Assembly: GCA_036250195.1 (NCBI GenBank)
Contig: JAVHZZ010000005.1
Location: forward strand, 133,340,647 to 133,404,646
Length of the DNA: 64,000 nt
Source of the DNA: Mixophyes australis
Lineage: Eukaryota; Chordata; Amphibia; Anura; Limnodynastidae
Direction: 5' to 3'
Shown: in pieces, positions 31,500 through 41,725 of the stretch
Layout: every line of letters begins with the position of its first letter
Numbering within the stretch: position 1 is the stretch's first letter
Notes under the pieces: generated by a model
The model's input: the letters and a program-made list of their open reading frames with translations, nothing else
What the model was told of the DNA's origin: nothing
The model's database searches: none
Program-made: the position numbers and the translations under genes

Positions 31500-32003
31500 T
31501 GTAGTGGAATAAATTATGGTACAAATATATGTTGGATAAAACAATGTTGATGTGTGTAAAATCTGTATGGTGTCAAATGATTTCTTTTTTTAACTCCGTG
31601 CAATGGGTTAAATCTTCTTTGTATGTTGTAACTCACAATGGACCACTATTAAAAGGATGGTAGAATGGCTAACAGTTGTCATGCTATATAAAGAAAAGAG
31701 TGTAAAAGGTCACATATGCCTTTTGACCTGCTTAGACTTAGAATTCTAAGTACAGTGAGGAGTTTGTAAAAATATATATAACCAACTTTGTCCTTATGAG
31801 GTATATTCCTTAGTATGTGAAGTTATTAGTGACATGTGTAAGAAGGGTGGGGTTACTTCTATATAATCTGTGGTTTTCAATGGAGAAGGTTACTTGTACT
31901 CAGATTTTGAGTACAAGTCATTGCATATGCAATTCGTAAGAATAAAGATAACTTTTACATTTCAAACACTTATATTTTTTCTGAATCATTTAATACTTCG
32001 ACA
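31500..32003 (+). repeat. ERV-A 3' LTR
   Basis: 504 bp, TGTAGTGG...TTCGACA, aligned end to end with the 5' LTR at 20224-20719. The main differences are a short insertion (GGACCACT) near 31640 and scattered substitutions. Confidence 0.92.
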
Positions 32004-33426
32004 GGTATCCTAATTGGCCTATGCTCACCAGTGTCCACATGGTGTATCACCAAGGAAGTCCGACCGGGCTTCCTACTGAACTGGATCGCAAAGGGCCACA
32101 ACACTTCCTCAAGCTGCTCCCTTTTGCAGGCACTCAACTGCTCATCTCAGCCTTCTTCCTCTATACCACTTTCCTCTCTGGCATCCGCGAGGAGGTCAGG
32201 TAGTGGGTCACTTCCTGGTTCCTCAGTTGGTAAGCAGGAAAGCGTTGCTACCGACTCCACGCGCTCGTGGTATGCCTTCAACATATTTATGTGGTAGGTC
32301 CGCTGCCGCCTACCGTCCCTATCAAATGACACCACGTAAGTGATGTTACTCAGGTGTTTTTAGACCGTGTACGATCCAGCCCAGGCAGCCTGGAGCTTGT
32401 TCTGGCGTGTGGGCATCAGAACAAGGACCTTCTGCCCTACTTTAAACACTCTGGCACGCATGCCCTGATCATACCAAGTCTTCTGTTTCACCTGCGCTTC
32501 CGCTAGGTTAGCCTGTGCTAGCCCCATGAGATTCTCTAACCGATCTTTAAGCTTTAACACATACTCCAACACAGAGACATCCTCGGTGGGTAGTTCCCCT
32601 TCCCAAGACTCCCGGAAAAGGTCAAGAGGCCCACGGACTCTGCGACCATATAGTAGTTCAAAGGGGGAGAAACCGGAGGACTCCTGCGGCACCTCCCGAT
32701 AAGCAAAATTAAGGTGCGGCAGGTAGCGTTCCCAGTCCCCCCCTCCGAAGTTACAAATGCCCGTAGCATGTGCTTCAGAGTGCCATTGAACCGCTCGCAC
32801 AGTCCGTTAGTCTGGGGATGGTAGCGGGCAGTACGGAGTTGCCGCACTCTGCACTTTGCCCAGGGACACTGCACCAGTTCACTCATGAACTGTGTCCCTT
32901 GATCGGTTAGGATCTCACTAGGGAACCCTACTCTGCTAAATACTCCTAGCAGCACATCCGCTACCTTTTCCGCAGTTATGGAGGACAGAGTTACAGCCTC
33001 TGGATACCGGGTAGCGTAGTCCACCACGGTGAGAATGTATCTCCTTCCCGATCTACTGGGCACAGGCAGGGGACCTACTATATCCACAGCCACTCGCTGA
33101 AAAGGTTCCCCAATTATTAGCAAGGACCTGAGGGGAGCACGAGCACTGGGGCGCCCAAGACGCTGACACACATCACATGACTTACAGTAGGCTTGGACGT
33201 CATCTGACATTACAGGCCAGAAGAAGTTCTGTGTCAGGCGCTAAAGTGTTTGGTCTCGGCCCTGGTGTCCCACCATAGGGATTTTGTGGGCAACTGACAT
33301 TAGTTGCGCACGAAAACCCTGTTGTACCACCAGTTGAACTTGTTCCCGGTCTGGTCTATCCCCATCTACCTTCCTAGCTACATGGTACAACAACCCTTTA
33401 CGCCAGGTCCCACTCCTTACCTCCAT
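32004..33426 (-). pseudogene. Gmr1-A integrase
   Basis: Minus-strand integrase, upstream of RT in element order. The zinc-binding H2C2 region runs from 33300 (HKIPMVGHQGRDQTL) to 33150 (CKSCDVCQRLGR). The catalytic core shows VAVDIVGPLPVPSRSG (Asp), ILTDQGTQFMSEL (Asp) and HPQTNGLCERFNG (Glu). After a frameshift near 32800 it continues with NFAYREVPQESSGFSPFELL, YGRRVRGPLDLF and KVGQKVLVLMPTR. The tail (32335-32147, TYHINMLKAYHERVESVA) is a chromodomain-like or linker region. It then meets ERV-A at 32003, beyond which RT lies at 20223. A stop follows the H2C2 segment near 33240. Confidence 0.87.
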
Positions 33427-34214
33427 CGCTGGAAGCTGCTGCCAGCCTGGTGCCTCATGCCTTCCAGTGAGGGATCGGAGAGCTGCGCTGCCCTGAACTC
33501 TCCCCTGCGGCCCTCACTATCCTCTAAGTCAGGATACACTGCAGGGGGGTCTATGTTGGGGTGACTAGGGTCAGTCAAAGTGGGGTCAGTCAAAGGGGGG
33601 TCACTGTGGTCAGCTGTACTCACCGCTGGAGCTGGCATACTGCTAGGGACAGGAGCATCACCGGGCACCCCCACAAGATCAGGTTGGCAAGAGACAACAT
33701 CCTCTGCCTCTGGAAAGACTACGTCCCCTAGCAATGCAAAGGGCTGGCTGTTTCCTGAAGAAATAGCAGATGTGGTCTTTTCCTCTGGGCTGGCTGAAAT
33801 TGTGGTTGCAGGTGATGGCTGTGTTGTAGCAGCTGTGGTCTTTTCCTCTGCGCTGGGCTTTGCAGGTGTAGATCCTGAAGAATGTAGCTTAGCAGCTTGG
33901 CTCCGGGTGAGAGAGTTCAGAAATGCGGTCACAATTCCACCCCCAACATCATTGCCCAAAATCACATCAGTTGGGAGGCCATATATAACAGCAACATCTC
34001 GCAACTCCTGGCCATCTCCCCAGTCCAGAAACACCCTCGCTACAGGAACTTCTTTTTCAAGTCCATCTGCCACAGTAACTTTGGCACTGCGATTCTGCAA
34101 TATTGCAGCAGGATCAATAAGATGGGGACTCACAACAGTAATTGTACATATTTTTAGGGGGTCTTTTGGACACACAGGTGACTCTCTCCGCTGAGTCACC
34201 TTCAGACACGCCAC
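33417..34214 (-). pseudogene. Gmr1-A protease-like region and proline-rich linker
   Basis: 265 open codons. The first half resembles the C-terminal part of a retropepsin: VARVFLDWGDGQELRDVAVI then GLPTDVILGNDVGGG, equivalent to the LLGND flap-to-end motif. The D[ST]G active site expected upstream is not visible, so the N-terminal part is damaged or in another frame. The rest is Ser/Thr/Pro-rich and low in complexity (EEKTTAATTQPSPATT, SDPPLTDPTLTDPS), likely a linker toward integrase. It lies between gag and integrase, consistent with a pro-IN-RT order. Confidence 0.6.
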
Positions 34215-34329
34215 TCTCCACTGGGCTGACGGGTGGAAACAGTCTCTAGTGGCTCACCTTCACCAGTTTAGCAAGTTAGTCGGGCCCCAGGATTCAGATT
34301 AGGGGCACGAGTCTGGGGTGCTGGGGCTG

Positions 34330-35531
34330 TGGGACAGTCCATCCTTAAATGACCGATTTTCCCGCAGCTGTAGCACTACTTCTCCAGCCTGGGATCCGGT
34401 GGTCTCTGATAACTCCCAGGGACTGGACGGTGCAGTGGCTGGCGGATGGTACCCTAAGGGTTAGGTACTTGCTTTTGGGGGTGAGTAGTAGGGGGTGTCC
34501 CCCTGATTGTACAGTCCTTTGGGAATGGCTGTTAACCTGGCGCTTCTGCCAGTGTGGCCTTGCTGCCAAATAGTGATCCGCTAGCTGGGCGGCTTTTTCC
34601 ACGGTTGCTGGGCTACGGTCCAATACCCACTCCTTCACCTCCGGCGCGCAACGGCGGTGAAATTGCTCTCTGCAAATTAAGTCCACTTATTCTTCCCAGG
34701 ACTTGGCGTCAGATCCATTAATCCATCTTATTGCCAACTCCTGCAACTGATTGGCAAATTCCTCATGGCTGATGTGGGTGCTTTAAGCCAAGTCCCGAAA
34801 TTTCTGCCTGTAGGTCTCCGGGGTAATAACATAACGCTTAAGGAGGGCCCGTTTAACCACGTCATATTCTGCACAGTCCTCTGGGGCCCCTCCGCGATAA
34901 GCTTCCACTGCACGTCCTTGTAGCTTGGGAACCAGATACTTTACCCACTCCTGTTTGGGCAAGTCATGGAGGCTACAAGACATTCCAAACACCTGCAGAT
35001 GTCCATCAATATCTCCAACGGTATCATCAATTTTGGAAAAGTGAAGAGATGCCAATCTGGGTCAGCAGATGACAGTTCATGGGCTGCTGCAGGAGGGGGT
35101 GCCCACCGATTGACCCACAACTTGATGATGAACAACAGCTCCACCTCAGTTGCTTTGTCTCCCAGGGACCCCAGCTGTTGCATTAGTACAGAAATATTAC
35201 TCTTAACATGCTGTTGAACTTGCATCACTGGATCACTCTGTGGGAGAGGATTGTTGCTGAAAACAGGTGCTGTGTTCTGGGATGTTACTGCAGATACTTC
35301 TGGCTGTGAAGTTAATGTCTCCTCCAGGTCGCTGTCAGCTTCCTCAATTGCTGACCCATACTGCGCATTCCAGGCTCTCAGTGACTTTTTCATTTCACTC
35401 CTTGTCGCTGTGTAAGGAATTTCTAGCTTCTTTGTTTGGCACAGTATCTCCAGGTCCGCCCTGGACACTTTACTGTACTTTGACATCCTGTGCGTTCTCC
35501 TTGCTGCAGTTATTCCTCTCCTGAATAACAC
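34330..35531 (-). pseudogene. Gmr1-A gag with SCAN-like capsid C-terminus and CCHC knuckle
   Basis: The start is at 35531. The N-terminal part contains LEILCQTKKLEIPYTATRSE and a coiled acidic segment. After a frameshift (about 34950) the capsid continues with WVKYLVPKLQGRAVEAY, then ETYRQKFRDLA and, in a further frame (34686-34345), REQFHRRCAPEVKEWVLDRS and TVEKAAQLADHYLAARP. The order RQKFRDLA...EQF...L..WV...P.T.E.A..LA matches the helices of the SCAN domain, which is thought to derive from a Gmr1-type Gag. A CYSCGKIGHLRMDC zinc knuckle (CCHC) follows at about 34376-34335. At least two stops or frameshifts break the gene. Confidence 0.8.
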
Positions 35532-35570
35532 TGCTTTCCTGACTGCTGCATGAAAAGCCGCCCGGGTTTA

Positions 35571-35588
35571 TCCCACCGCTTGCCACCA
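35571..35588 (-). promoter_or_regulatory. Gmr1-A primer-binding site, tRNA-Leu type
   Basis: The minus strand reads TGGTGGCAAGCGGTGGGA, 6 nt after the 5' LTR. Its complement resembles the 3' end of tRNA-Leu (CCCACCGCTGCCACCA, from memory) with one extra base. Confidence 0.7.
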
Positions 35589-35594
35589 GAAATC

Positions 35595-36337
35595 TGTGAC
35601 AGGATGGACCGCCTATGCCAAACTGTCTGTTGTTGTTGGGAACTGGCTGGACTTACTTTGCTACTGTTACCTTTCGTTATCCAAAAAGCGCCCTCTTGCC
35701 GCAGTAGGAGGGGCTTACACGAGCTGCCACCACTGGACTCCTTACCAGCATCTAGTACCGGGTTTCTTCTGGTTCACTGACGCTGCTAGCGTGTCTAATT
35801 GCTGGTGTACCCGGACTGGTACTCCTGACCTCTTACTGTGGATCAGGGATGCTGTGGATGGATCCCCCCTGGCCTATCACACTAACCAGGGGTGCAGGTA
35901 GCAGGCAGGCGATGGTAGTGGAAGCGCTTGGGTCCAAACCGCAGACACAGCCGGAGAACGGATTAGATTTTAGGGTCTAATCTGTAGATCACAGGAAAAC
36001 AGCAATAATGAAGATAATTCCAAGCAGGTCTTTGAAGCAAGATGGTTTATTTGCTCACACACACTGGTGGAAGATTCCAGTGTGATCAGGTCAGATGACA
36101 ATTCAGAAGAACACTTACATGCTCACAGAGACCATCTTTTATACTGTTCAGAAATAGTCTATTTTTAGAAACAGGATATACTCTATTGAAACCGAAATTT
36201 ACATGCATTTCAAGGCTAATAAAATGTACACTTATCTATGAAATTCACTCTGGCAAAAGGACACACAGTAACGACCCCTGCGCTATTCGCTTTAAATACA
36301 TTTTTACCCAAAGTTATTTAATAGTGATCCAGTCACA
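35595..36337 (-). repeat. Gmr1-A 5' LTR
   Basis: 743 bp, TGTGACAGG...AGTCACA. It is the same sequence as the 3' LTR at 17885-18913 except for a loss of about 285 bp at 36279, where CCCCTG meets CCCTGCGC. That block is present in the 3' LTR between two CCCTG copies. Confidence 0.9.
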
Positions 36338-36342
36338 ATGTC
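36338..36342. repeat. Gmr1-A target-site duplication, right
   Basis: ATGTC, identical to 17880-17884. Confidence 0.85.
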
Positions 36343-38287
36343 CTTGAAATGTTTTATGTCTGAGAGATATAAATGATTTTTAATGAATTGCCTTGAAAGC
36401 AAAGAAAGTAACTCCTGATTTGGATGGCCTTGGGCACTTACTGCTAAAGTTTAATTTCAGTCTTCGCCTATCATTTTGTGTTTAAAGCGCCTCTCGAAAG
36501 GGAAGAGTATATATTTTGCACAACTATAGAAATAATGTAATGAAATGTAAGAAAATATCAAGAGAAGCATGCTGTATATTTTCCCCTCTATGGGGGGGGA
36601 GGATTTATGGAGCTGCGAGCAACAATGTGTTCACATTACTGTAGTAACGGTAATAACGCGCAGCAATTACTGTAGCATTTTTCCCCCCATATAAACAGCA
36701 TGCAATTTTAAGTACAAATATATATGTACACCTCCCTAATAACATGCACCAAAGACCATGAGACATTATATTGGTAATTAGTGCATGCCAGATACTACTA
36801 CTTTGCAAACAAAAACATTTTGTTCCATGCAAATTATTTATGTGGGACTTCCAAGAGTTTCAACTTCACCATTCAAGGCTGTTCCTAAAGATAAGATTGG
36901 AGAAAAAGAATTTGTTTAACGTAGCAAATATATTCTTTAAACTGGTATTTGTAAATGGCAATTATTTTTTTTTTTTTTTAGCTCTAGTTACTTTTAAAAC
37001 AAAAATATCAGCGATAAATCCAAAATATTGGGCCAGTACCGCGCACTCTAACCAATTGCAGCCCTTCAACTCACAGTGCACAATCCCCTAAAAGTGCCTT
37101 TTGTACATTAAATTCAAACAAGAGTGAGAGAAATTTGCGTCATAGGTGAATAATACAGATGAACATATAATCAAATGTCCATATAATTCAAGTCCTTGGT
37201 AAATTCCATACAATTCAAGTACTGGATGTGTTCACTCTTCTCTGTAATATTGAATTCTCTGTATTGGCTCGTCAGATTGATGTACATAAAACAAAATAAA
37301 AAACAAACATAGTGCAACCTGTAGGCAATAATGGAGGAACAATACGATCCTCTTAAACCCGTGTGGGAATAATATGATATAAACACCCTGTGAGAAGATT
37401 TTTTTTTTCTCTAAACCCCTTAGGGGTATACACCTAAAATTCCTAAAAAAAATTATACAATGCTGCGATGAGTCAGAACTTAGATAAAAAAAAAATCATT
37501 TTAGATAGCTGTTATAAATAGTTAACTGAGACAACTGCACCTGCAACTTAATGTAAGATGACAATTTATGATTATAATTCTTTTACAATAGTGTAGATAA
37601 AATAAAGGATTATAACTTAACTGAGCAACAGTGCCTATTTATGAACTAGTGTGACAATATTTGTGGTTTTGTTATAAATTCTGATTCTGCCATGTTCCTT
37701 CTTTTGCATACTGTTAAATGAGCTTTGCTCTGTTACTAGTTTCACATTGAATTATTCTCTATAGGTAAAGTAAAATAGATGAGTTTGACATCTAGGGTTG
37801 TCCGGACCCCCAGGAGTCCAGGTTTTTCTCCCACCCACTTCCTTGTAAAGAGGGAGGGACAGTGGCCTCAATGATGTGATTTGTGGTTCATCGTGAATAT
37901 CCTAGCCCGTGCAATGGATGCACAGGCTAATGTAGTGGGAATGGGGTGAGAGCAGGGTGTGGCCCAGTTTGTTGTATCATTGTGCTTCGGAGTTCGGGAC
38001 ACATAACTGGTATGGTCTGGGGCCACATCTTTTTAAAATTGTGTGAAAGAGGCTTGATTAATTATGTGCTGAGGACTGGCATAGGTTGATATGATGATAC
38101 CGGGTTTAATGTAACCCTCTGCACCGCACAGCTGGCCTACACAGTACTTATCCAAGGTTAAAAATCACCCAGGCTAACATCCACAATAAAATAAGTTTAT
38201 TTAACAAAAAGATAGCACCAAACCGCAATAAACATCTTTAAATAATAAACTGCAGCAAATAACACTACAGTCTGGCACAGACAACAT
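36343..38287. other. Unassigned AT-rich flank, no gene seen
   Basis: About 1.9 kb between the two Gmr1-like insertions. It has homopolymer A/T runs (for example T15 near 36967) and a short palindromic stretch near 36640-36690 containing TTACTGTAGTAACGGTAA. Short ORFs (36771-37091, 37171-37386) have no recognisable domain. This may be the least-disturbed host DNA in the window. Confidence 0.5.
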
Positions 38288-38292
38288 ATAGG
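38288..38292. repeat. Gmr1-B target-site duplication, left
   Basis: ATAGG, identical to 60915-60919 after the far LTR end. Confidence 0.8.
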
Positions 38293-38298
38293 TGTAAC

Positions 38299-38568
38299 CA
38301 GTGCCATCTTTTCTATTGGGCATGATGGGCAGCTGCCCGGGGGCCCCACGGGCAAGGGGGCCCCATAGGCACGGCTCTTAATGAGAATAAATAATCCTGC
38401 AAAATAAAAAAAACCTGCAAAAAAAACCTACAAGAGTCACTGAGCTTATCTCTATCTCTATATATCTATATCTGTATCTATCTATATCTATATATATATA
38501 TATCTATATCTAGGGGCCCAGGTGCACTGCTTTGCCCGGGGACCCATAATGTTGTTAAGATGGCCCTG
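38299..38568. mobile_element. hAT-type MITE 1
   Basis: 270 bp bounded by CAGTGCCATCTT and AAGATGGCCCTG (12-bp TIR with one or two mismatches) and by an 8-bp duplication GGTGTAAC/GGTGTGAC. The CAG...CTG ends and 8-bp TSD are hAT signatures. It is GC-rich near both ends with a TATATC repeat in the middle (38450-38512). It has no coding capacity. Confidence 0.85.
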
Positions 38569-38570
38569 GG

Positions 38571-38686
38571 TGTGACCTGTGCCACCCTGTTTGTTGTTGC
38601 TGGGAACCTGCTTGGCTTACTTTGCCACCGTTCTCTTTCGTTATCGCCCTCTAACGGCAGTAGTAGGGCCTTAGAAATGCTGCTGG
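38571..38686 (-). repeat. Gmr1-B 3' LTR, left part
   Basis: It starts TGTGACCTGTGCCACCCTG and aligns with 17885-18005 and 35595-35715, shortened by small deletions. ERV-B interrupts it at 38687, and it resumes at 48885. Confidence 0.8.
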
Positions 38687-38712
38687 TGAAGCAATAGGAA
38701 AGCAGTAAGTGG

Positions 38713-38850
38713 GGAAATCATCATCATTTATATAGTGCCAACATATTCCGTAGAGCTTTACTATTGGGGACAAACATAGTAAACTAATAAACAAACTGGT
38801 TAAAACAGATAGAGGTGAGAAGGCCCTGCTCGCAAGCTTACAATTTGAGA
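38713..38850 (-). mobile_element. SINE-like unit with L2-type 3' tail
   Basis: On the minus strand it reads TTGTAAGCTTGCGAGCAGG through TGTTTGTCCCCAATAGTAAA and GGCACTATATAAATGATG to a GAT-repeat end. It is homologous to 17316-17464. Confidence 0.75.
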
Positions 38851-38901
38851 TGAAATGGCAAAGTTCTTCTATTCTTCCATAATGCAATGCATGAGTCTTG
38901 G

Positions 38902-39383
38902 CAGAGCCCTCTTAACAACATTATGGGCCCCCGGGCAAAGCAGTGCACCGGGGCCCATATATATTTATATATCACTTTTTTTTACACACACACACATACT
39001 GGTCAGCCGCCAGCGTCCCTTGAAATAATTAAACAAAAACCCCTTAACTTACCTTATTCTCCGATGCGAACCTCTTCACTCTTCTTCCAAGTCACTGCAG
39101 CGCGAAAAAACAACTTTAATCAGCAGGCAGCACGGGACTCCTCCGTGCTGCGCTCCGCAATGGATGTCAGGTGGGCGAGATGACATTACGCCCGACATGC
39201 ACTACGAGCGCCGCACGGAGGAGGAGACCAGGGAGGGAGCCGGATCGCCAGCTGACCGCAAGTGTATTCTTTTTTTTTTTTTTTTTTTGAAGGATTTTTT
39301 TCTTGCGCTGCCTCTGACGGGCCCCATGGCCCGCAGAGCCCCCGGGCACCTGCCCATTGTGCCCAATGGAAGAGATGGCCCTG
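38902..39383. mobile_element. hAT-type MITE 2
   Basis: 482 bp with CAGAGCCCTCTT and ...GAGATGGCCCTG ends, and a perfect 8-bp TSD AGTCTTGG (38894-38901 and 39384-39391). Terminal regions (GGGCCCCCGGGCAAAGCAGTG and GCCCGGGGGCTCTG) match MITE 1 in the opposite orientation. A T19 run sits at 39271-39289. Confidence 0.87.
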
Positions 39384-39809
39384 AGTCTTGGTTCTAGGAC
39401 TGCCTCTTTGTTCAATGTACACAGATTATATACATAAAAGTCCAAACCTCCTAACATATATCACTAATCATATCACATGCTTTGAAATAATACACTACAA
39501 AAGTAAAGAAGTCAATTTATAAATGCTTTTGACAGATATTTCATCAAACAGAAAACCTATATGCTTAGGTCAAGGGGCATATGTGACCTTTTACATTCCT
39601 AAGGCTTATGCCTACCTAAAACATCTGGTATCTATTCGAACATCCTGTGTACAATTAGGCCCCCTATTTATTCTAAGACACATATAAATAATTTAATCCT
39701 TGCACAAAATATATAGAAATTCAGACAGTTCAACTATTCTATCTGAACACATATAATACATTAATATTTTATCCAACTTATAATTTGTACCATAATTTAT
39801 TCTATTACA

Positions 39810-41725
39810 TCCCTCCCTTTTGTGAATACAATTCACACACTATAACCTTTAGCTAGAAAAACATTTAAAATACAAAAAAATCTAAAACAAAGTGAAAAGG
39901 ACAGTAACATCCCCTTATTTACAAATATATAAAAACCTAACTATCAAAAGGGAAATGTTCATTTAAGTTGTGGTATAAATATCCTATTTTCCTTGATATT
40001 TTTTAATGTAATTGAGACTTTCCCTTGTGATTCTGAGACATTAATTTGTAACGCATTCGTTCCAACCTTGCACAACTTTCCTAACATACCTGGAACATTT
40101 TTAAAGCAGATAAATTAATGCACATGTATTATTAAAAAAATAACATATTTTCCTAATGTTCAGAATAAACCTTTCCACCATCCTGACACTCCTGGAAATA
40201 TACCTGTAAACCAAGTAGAAGGATTCCACCAGGAACTTTCCCACCAGCCATCATTTTAAGAATCTTGATCATTATGGTTTATTCTGAATTTATCCTTTAT
40301 TTGTGCCATATTTAACATATTTATCCATTTCTTCCTCTGGATTGTCTTACATTGGTGACATAGGTGCAGCAATGCACGCCATAAAAAGTTTCAAATGTGT
40401 CACAATATCCACTACTTTGTGCAGTTCAATAATCTGTTGGATTATTTCAGTTTTATAAGCTTGAAGCTCTTTGGAAACATATCTAAAAGTGTCATCATAA
40501 ATCTCTTTAATGTTATTCAACAAATCAGCTAATTGTTAAATTGCCTCAATATTGTTTAAATATCTAATATGTCCAGGAGGGAAATATTTTTTTAAACCTA
40601 CCTTTGACCGAATGTTCTATTTTAAAAATATATTTATATTTAGTTTTTACAGATCTCCTCGTTCCATGGTATATGTTCTGAGTGCTCATGTCAATCAGGA
40701 TCCTTATATTGGAGAATTAATTCCTAGTACAATTTTCATTGAACAGAACATATACCTTCAGAATTTGGAGGTAGCCATTTAAATGTTTCTCTTCCACATA
40801 TAAATTACAAATTCTCAGGAAGTGTATATGATATATCAGACATCAAACTATGAGCTGCCTCATAGCCAATTCACAAGTAGTCCGATCAACAGAATGTCTT
40901 GTCCACCTAGTTACGTCTCCACTCAATGTTGCATTGATTAGTACTTCAATTAAATTTAAGTTGTTAAATTGCACAATCCTCAAACATTATTTTATTGCTC
41001 CTAAATATATTTTCGGTACATTATAATTCACTCTCTTCTGTTGAACTGTAGGATTAGCAGTTTTATTATAACATGTTACATTTTCATGTATCACATTATA
41101 ATATTTTATCAACTTTTATTTGTGGTGGCATGCTAGTACTATACTCTCCCTTTGTCTTGTTACCACATTTCTTCTCACCTTAATTTACGTTCATTTTTTG
41201 GAAACGGTATAAGACCAACATTATGATGTCTACAAGGTACTTGAGTAGAAACCCAATACTCACTGGTATTAAGCTTCTTTCCTAACAATTCATGAAACAC
41301 ATATATAGGATGTTGATCATGGAAATAATTTGTATCATCTGAGCACCATTGTACACATTGTCTTTCTGAATGACGCTCACAATATTTACAAATACATGCT
41401 TATATTGGAGATAAATCTTTGCAATGTTCATGTAATGTAGTCTCCCTTTTACCTCTCTTTTCCAAAGCTTTTACATTATTGTTCTGTTATCCATTTCTAG
41501 GGCTGTAAACATACAGTTCTAGAAAAATACAAATTGCAAATGTAATTAGTGTTATAACAATTAGTGATGACCATAATTTCAAATTTGGTTGAGGGCCCAT
41601 CAACTCTGAATAGTTTCAACTAGTTTCTTTCCGTCTCTTGTCGTTTCCTCTTCACCAGATTCTCAACCCCTGACTTCATCAAGAGGAGAGTGTCTTGCCT
41701 TTGTAAGGACTGAGACATTATTATG
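39810..41725 (-). pseudogene. ERV-B env remnants
   Basis: Degraded minus-strand env, homologous on sight to ERV-A env. It includes the polypurine tract next to the LTR (39810-39825), the transmembrane-subunit helical region (about 40380-40540), surface-subunit pieces (about 40780-41160) and the leader peptide at 41725-41620 (KRKRQETERN). No open frame over about 75 codons survives in the sense direction. The plus-strand ORF at 40552-40782 overlaps env pieces, including a copy of the GELIPSTI text in inverted position, which suggests local rearrangement. Confidence 0.6.

Larger units (their letters stand above)
20224..32003 (+). mobile_element. ERV-A, class I (gamma/epsilon-like) endogenous retrovirus
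   Basis: An 11,780-bp plus-strand provirus inserted in Gmr1-A. It has paired LTRs, a tRNA-Gln-type PBS, partial gag, partial pro, RT, RNase H, integrase, env remnants and a polypurine tract. It contains two further insertions, a CR1 3' fragment (21722-22321) and a DIRS element (about 22791-26110). Flanks are GGTTG before and GGTAT after, an imperfect 5-bp duplication. Gmr1-B has the uninterrupted site (CAGGTTGCCTAAC). Multiple stops and frameshifts make it defective. Confidence 0.88.
17885..36337 (-). mobile_element. Gmr1-like Ty3/Gypsy retrotransposon A
   Basis: One insertion bounded by LTRs with TGTG...CACA ends and a perfect 5-bp TSD. In element order (right to left) it holds the 5' LTR, a tRNA-Leu-type PBS, gag with SCAN-like capsid and CCHC knuckle, a protease-like region, integrase, RT-RNase H and the 3' LTR. 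Integrase precedes RT, the opposite of ordinary Gypsy and as reported for the deuterostome Gmr1 group. An 11,780-bp retrovirus (20224-32003) split it between integrase and RT; without that the element is about 6.7 kb. Confidence 0.85.
38687..39809 (-). repeat. ERV-B 3' LTR, with two insertions
   Basis: It runs from TGAAGCAATAGG to CTATTACA on the plus strand. After removing the SINE (38713-38850) and hAT MITE 2 (38902-39383) it matches the 504-bp 5' LTR at 48381-48884. Confidence 0.85.

Noticed and set aside
20224..32003. Foamy-virus-like (class III) assignment for ERV-A/B
   Set aside because: Gag has a CCHC knuckle and a PPPY motif, integrase has the gamma-type GPY/F motif, and the protease ends LLGRDLL; these favour class I.
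17885..36337. Integrase-before-RT order as an assembly artefact
   Set aside because: The LTR pair shares an exact TSD and a second copy shows the same junction.
36343..38287. Host exon candidates in the unassigned flank
   Set aside because: Short AT-rich ORFs without domain motifs or a recognisable splice pattern; no support beyond length.
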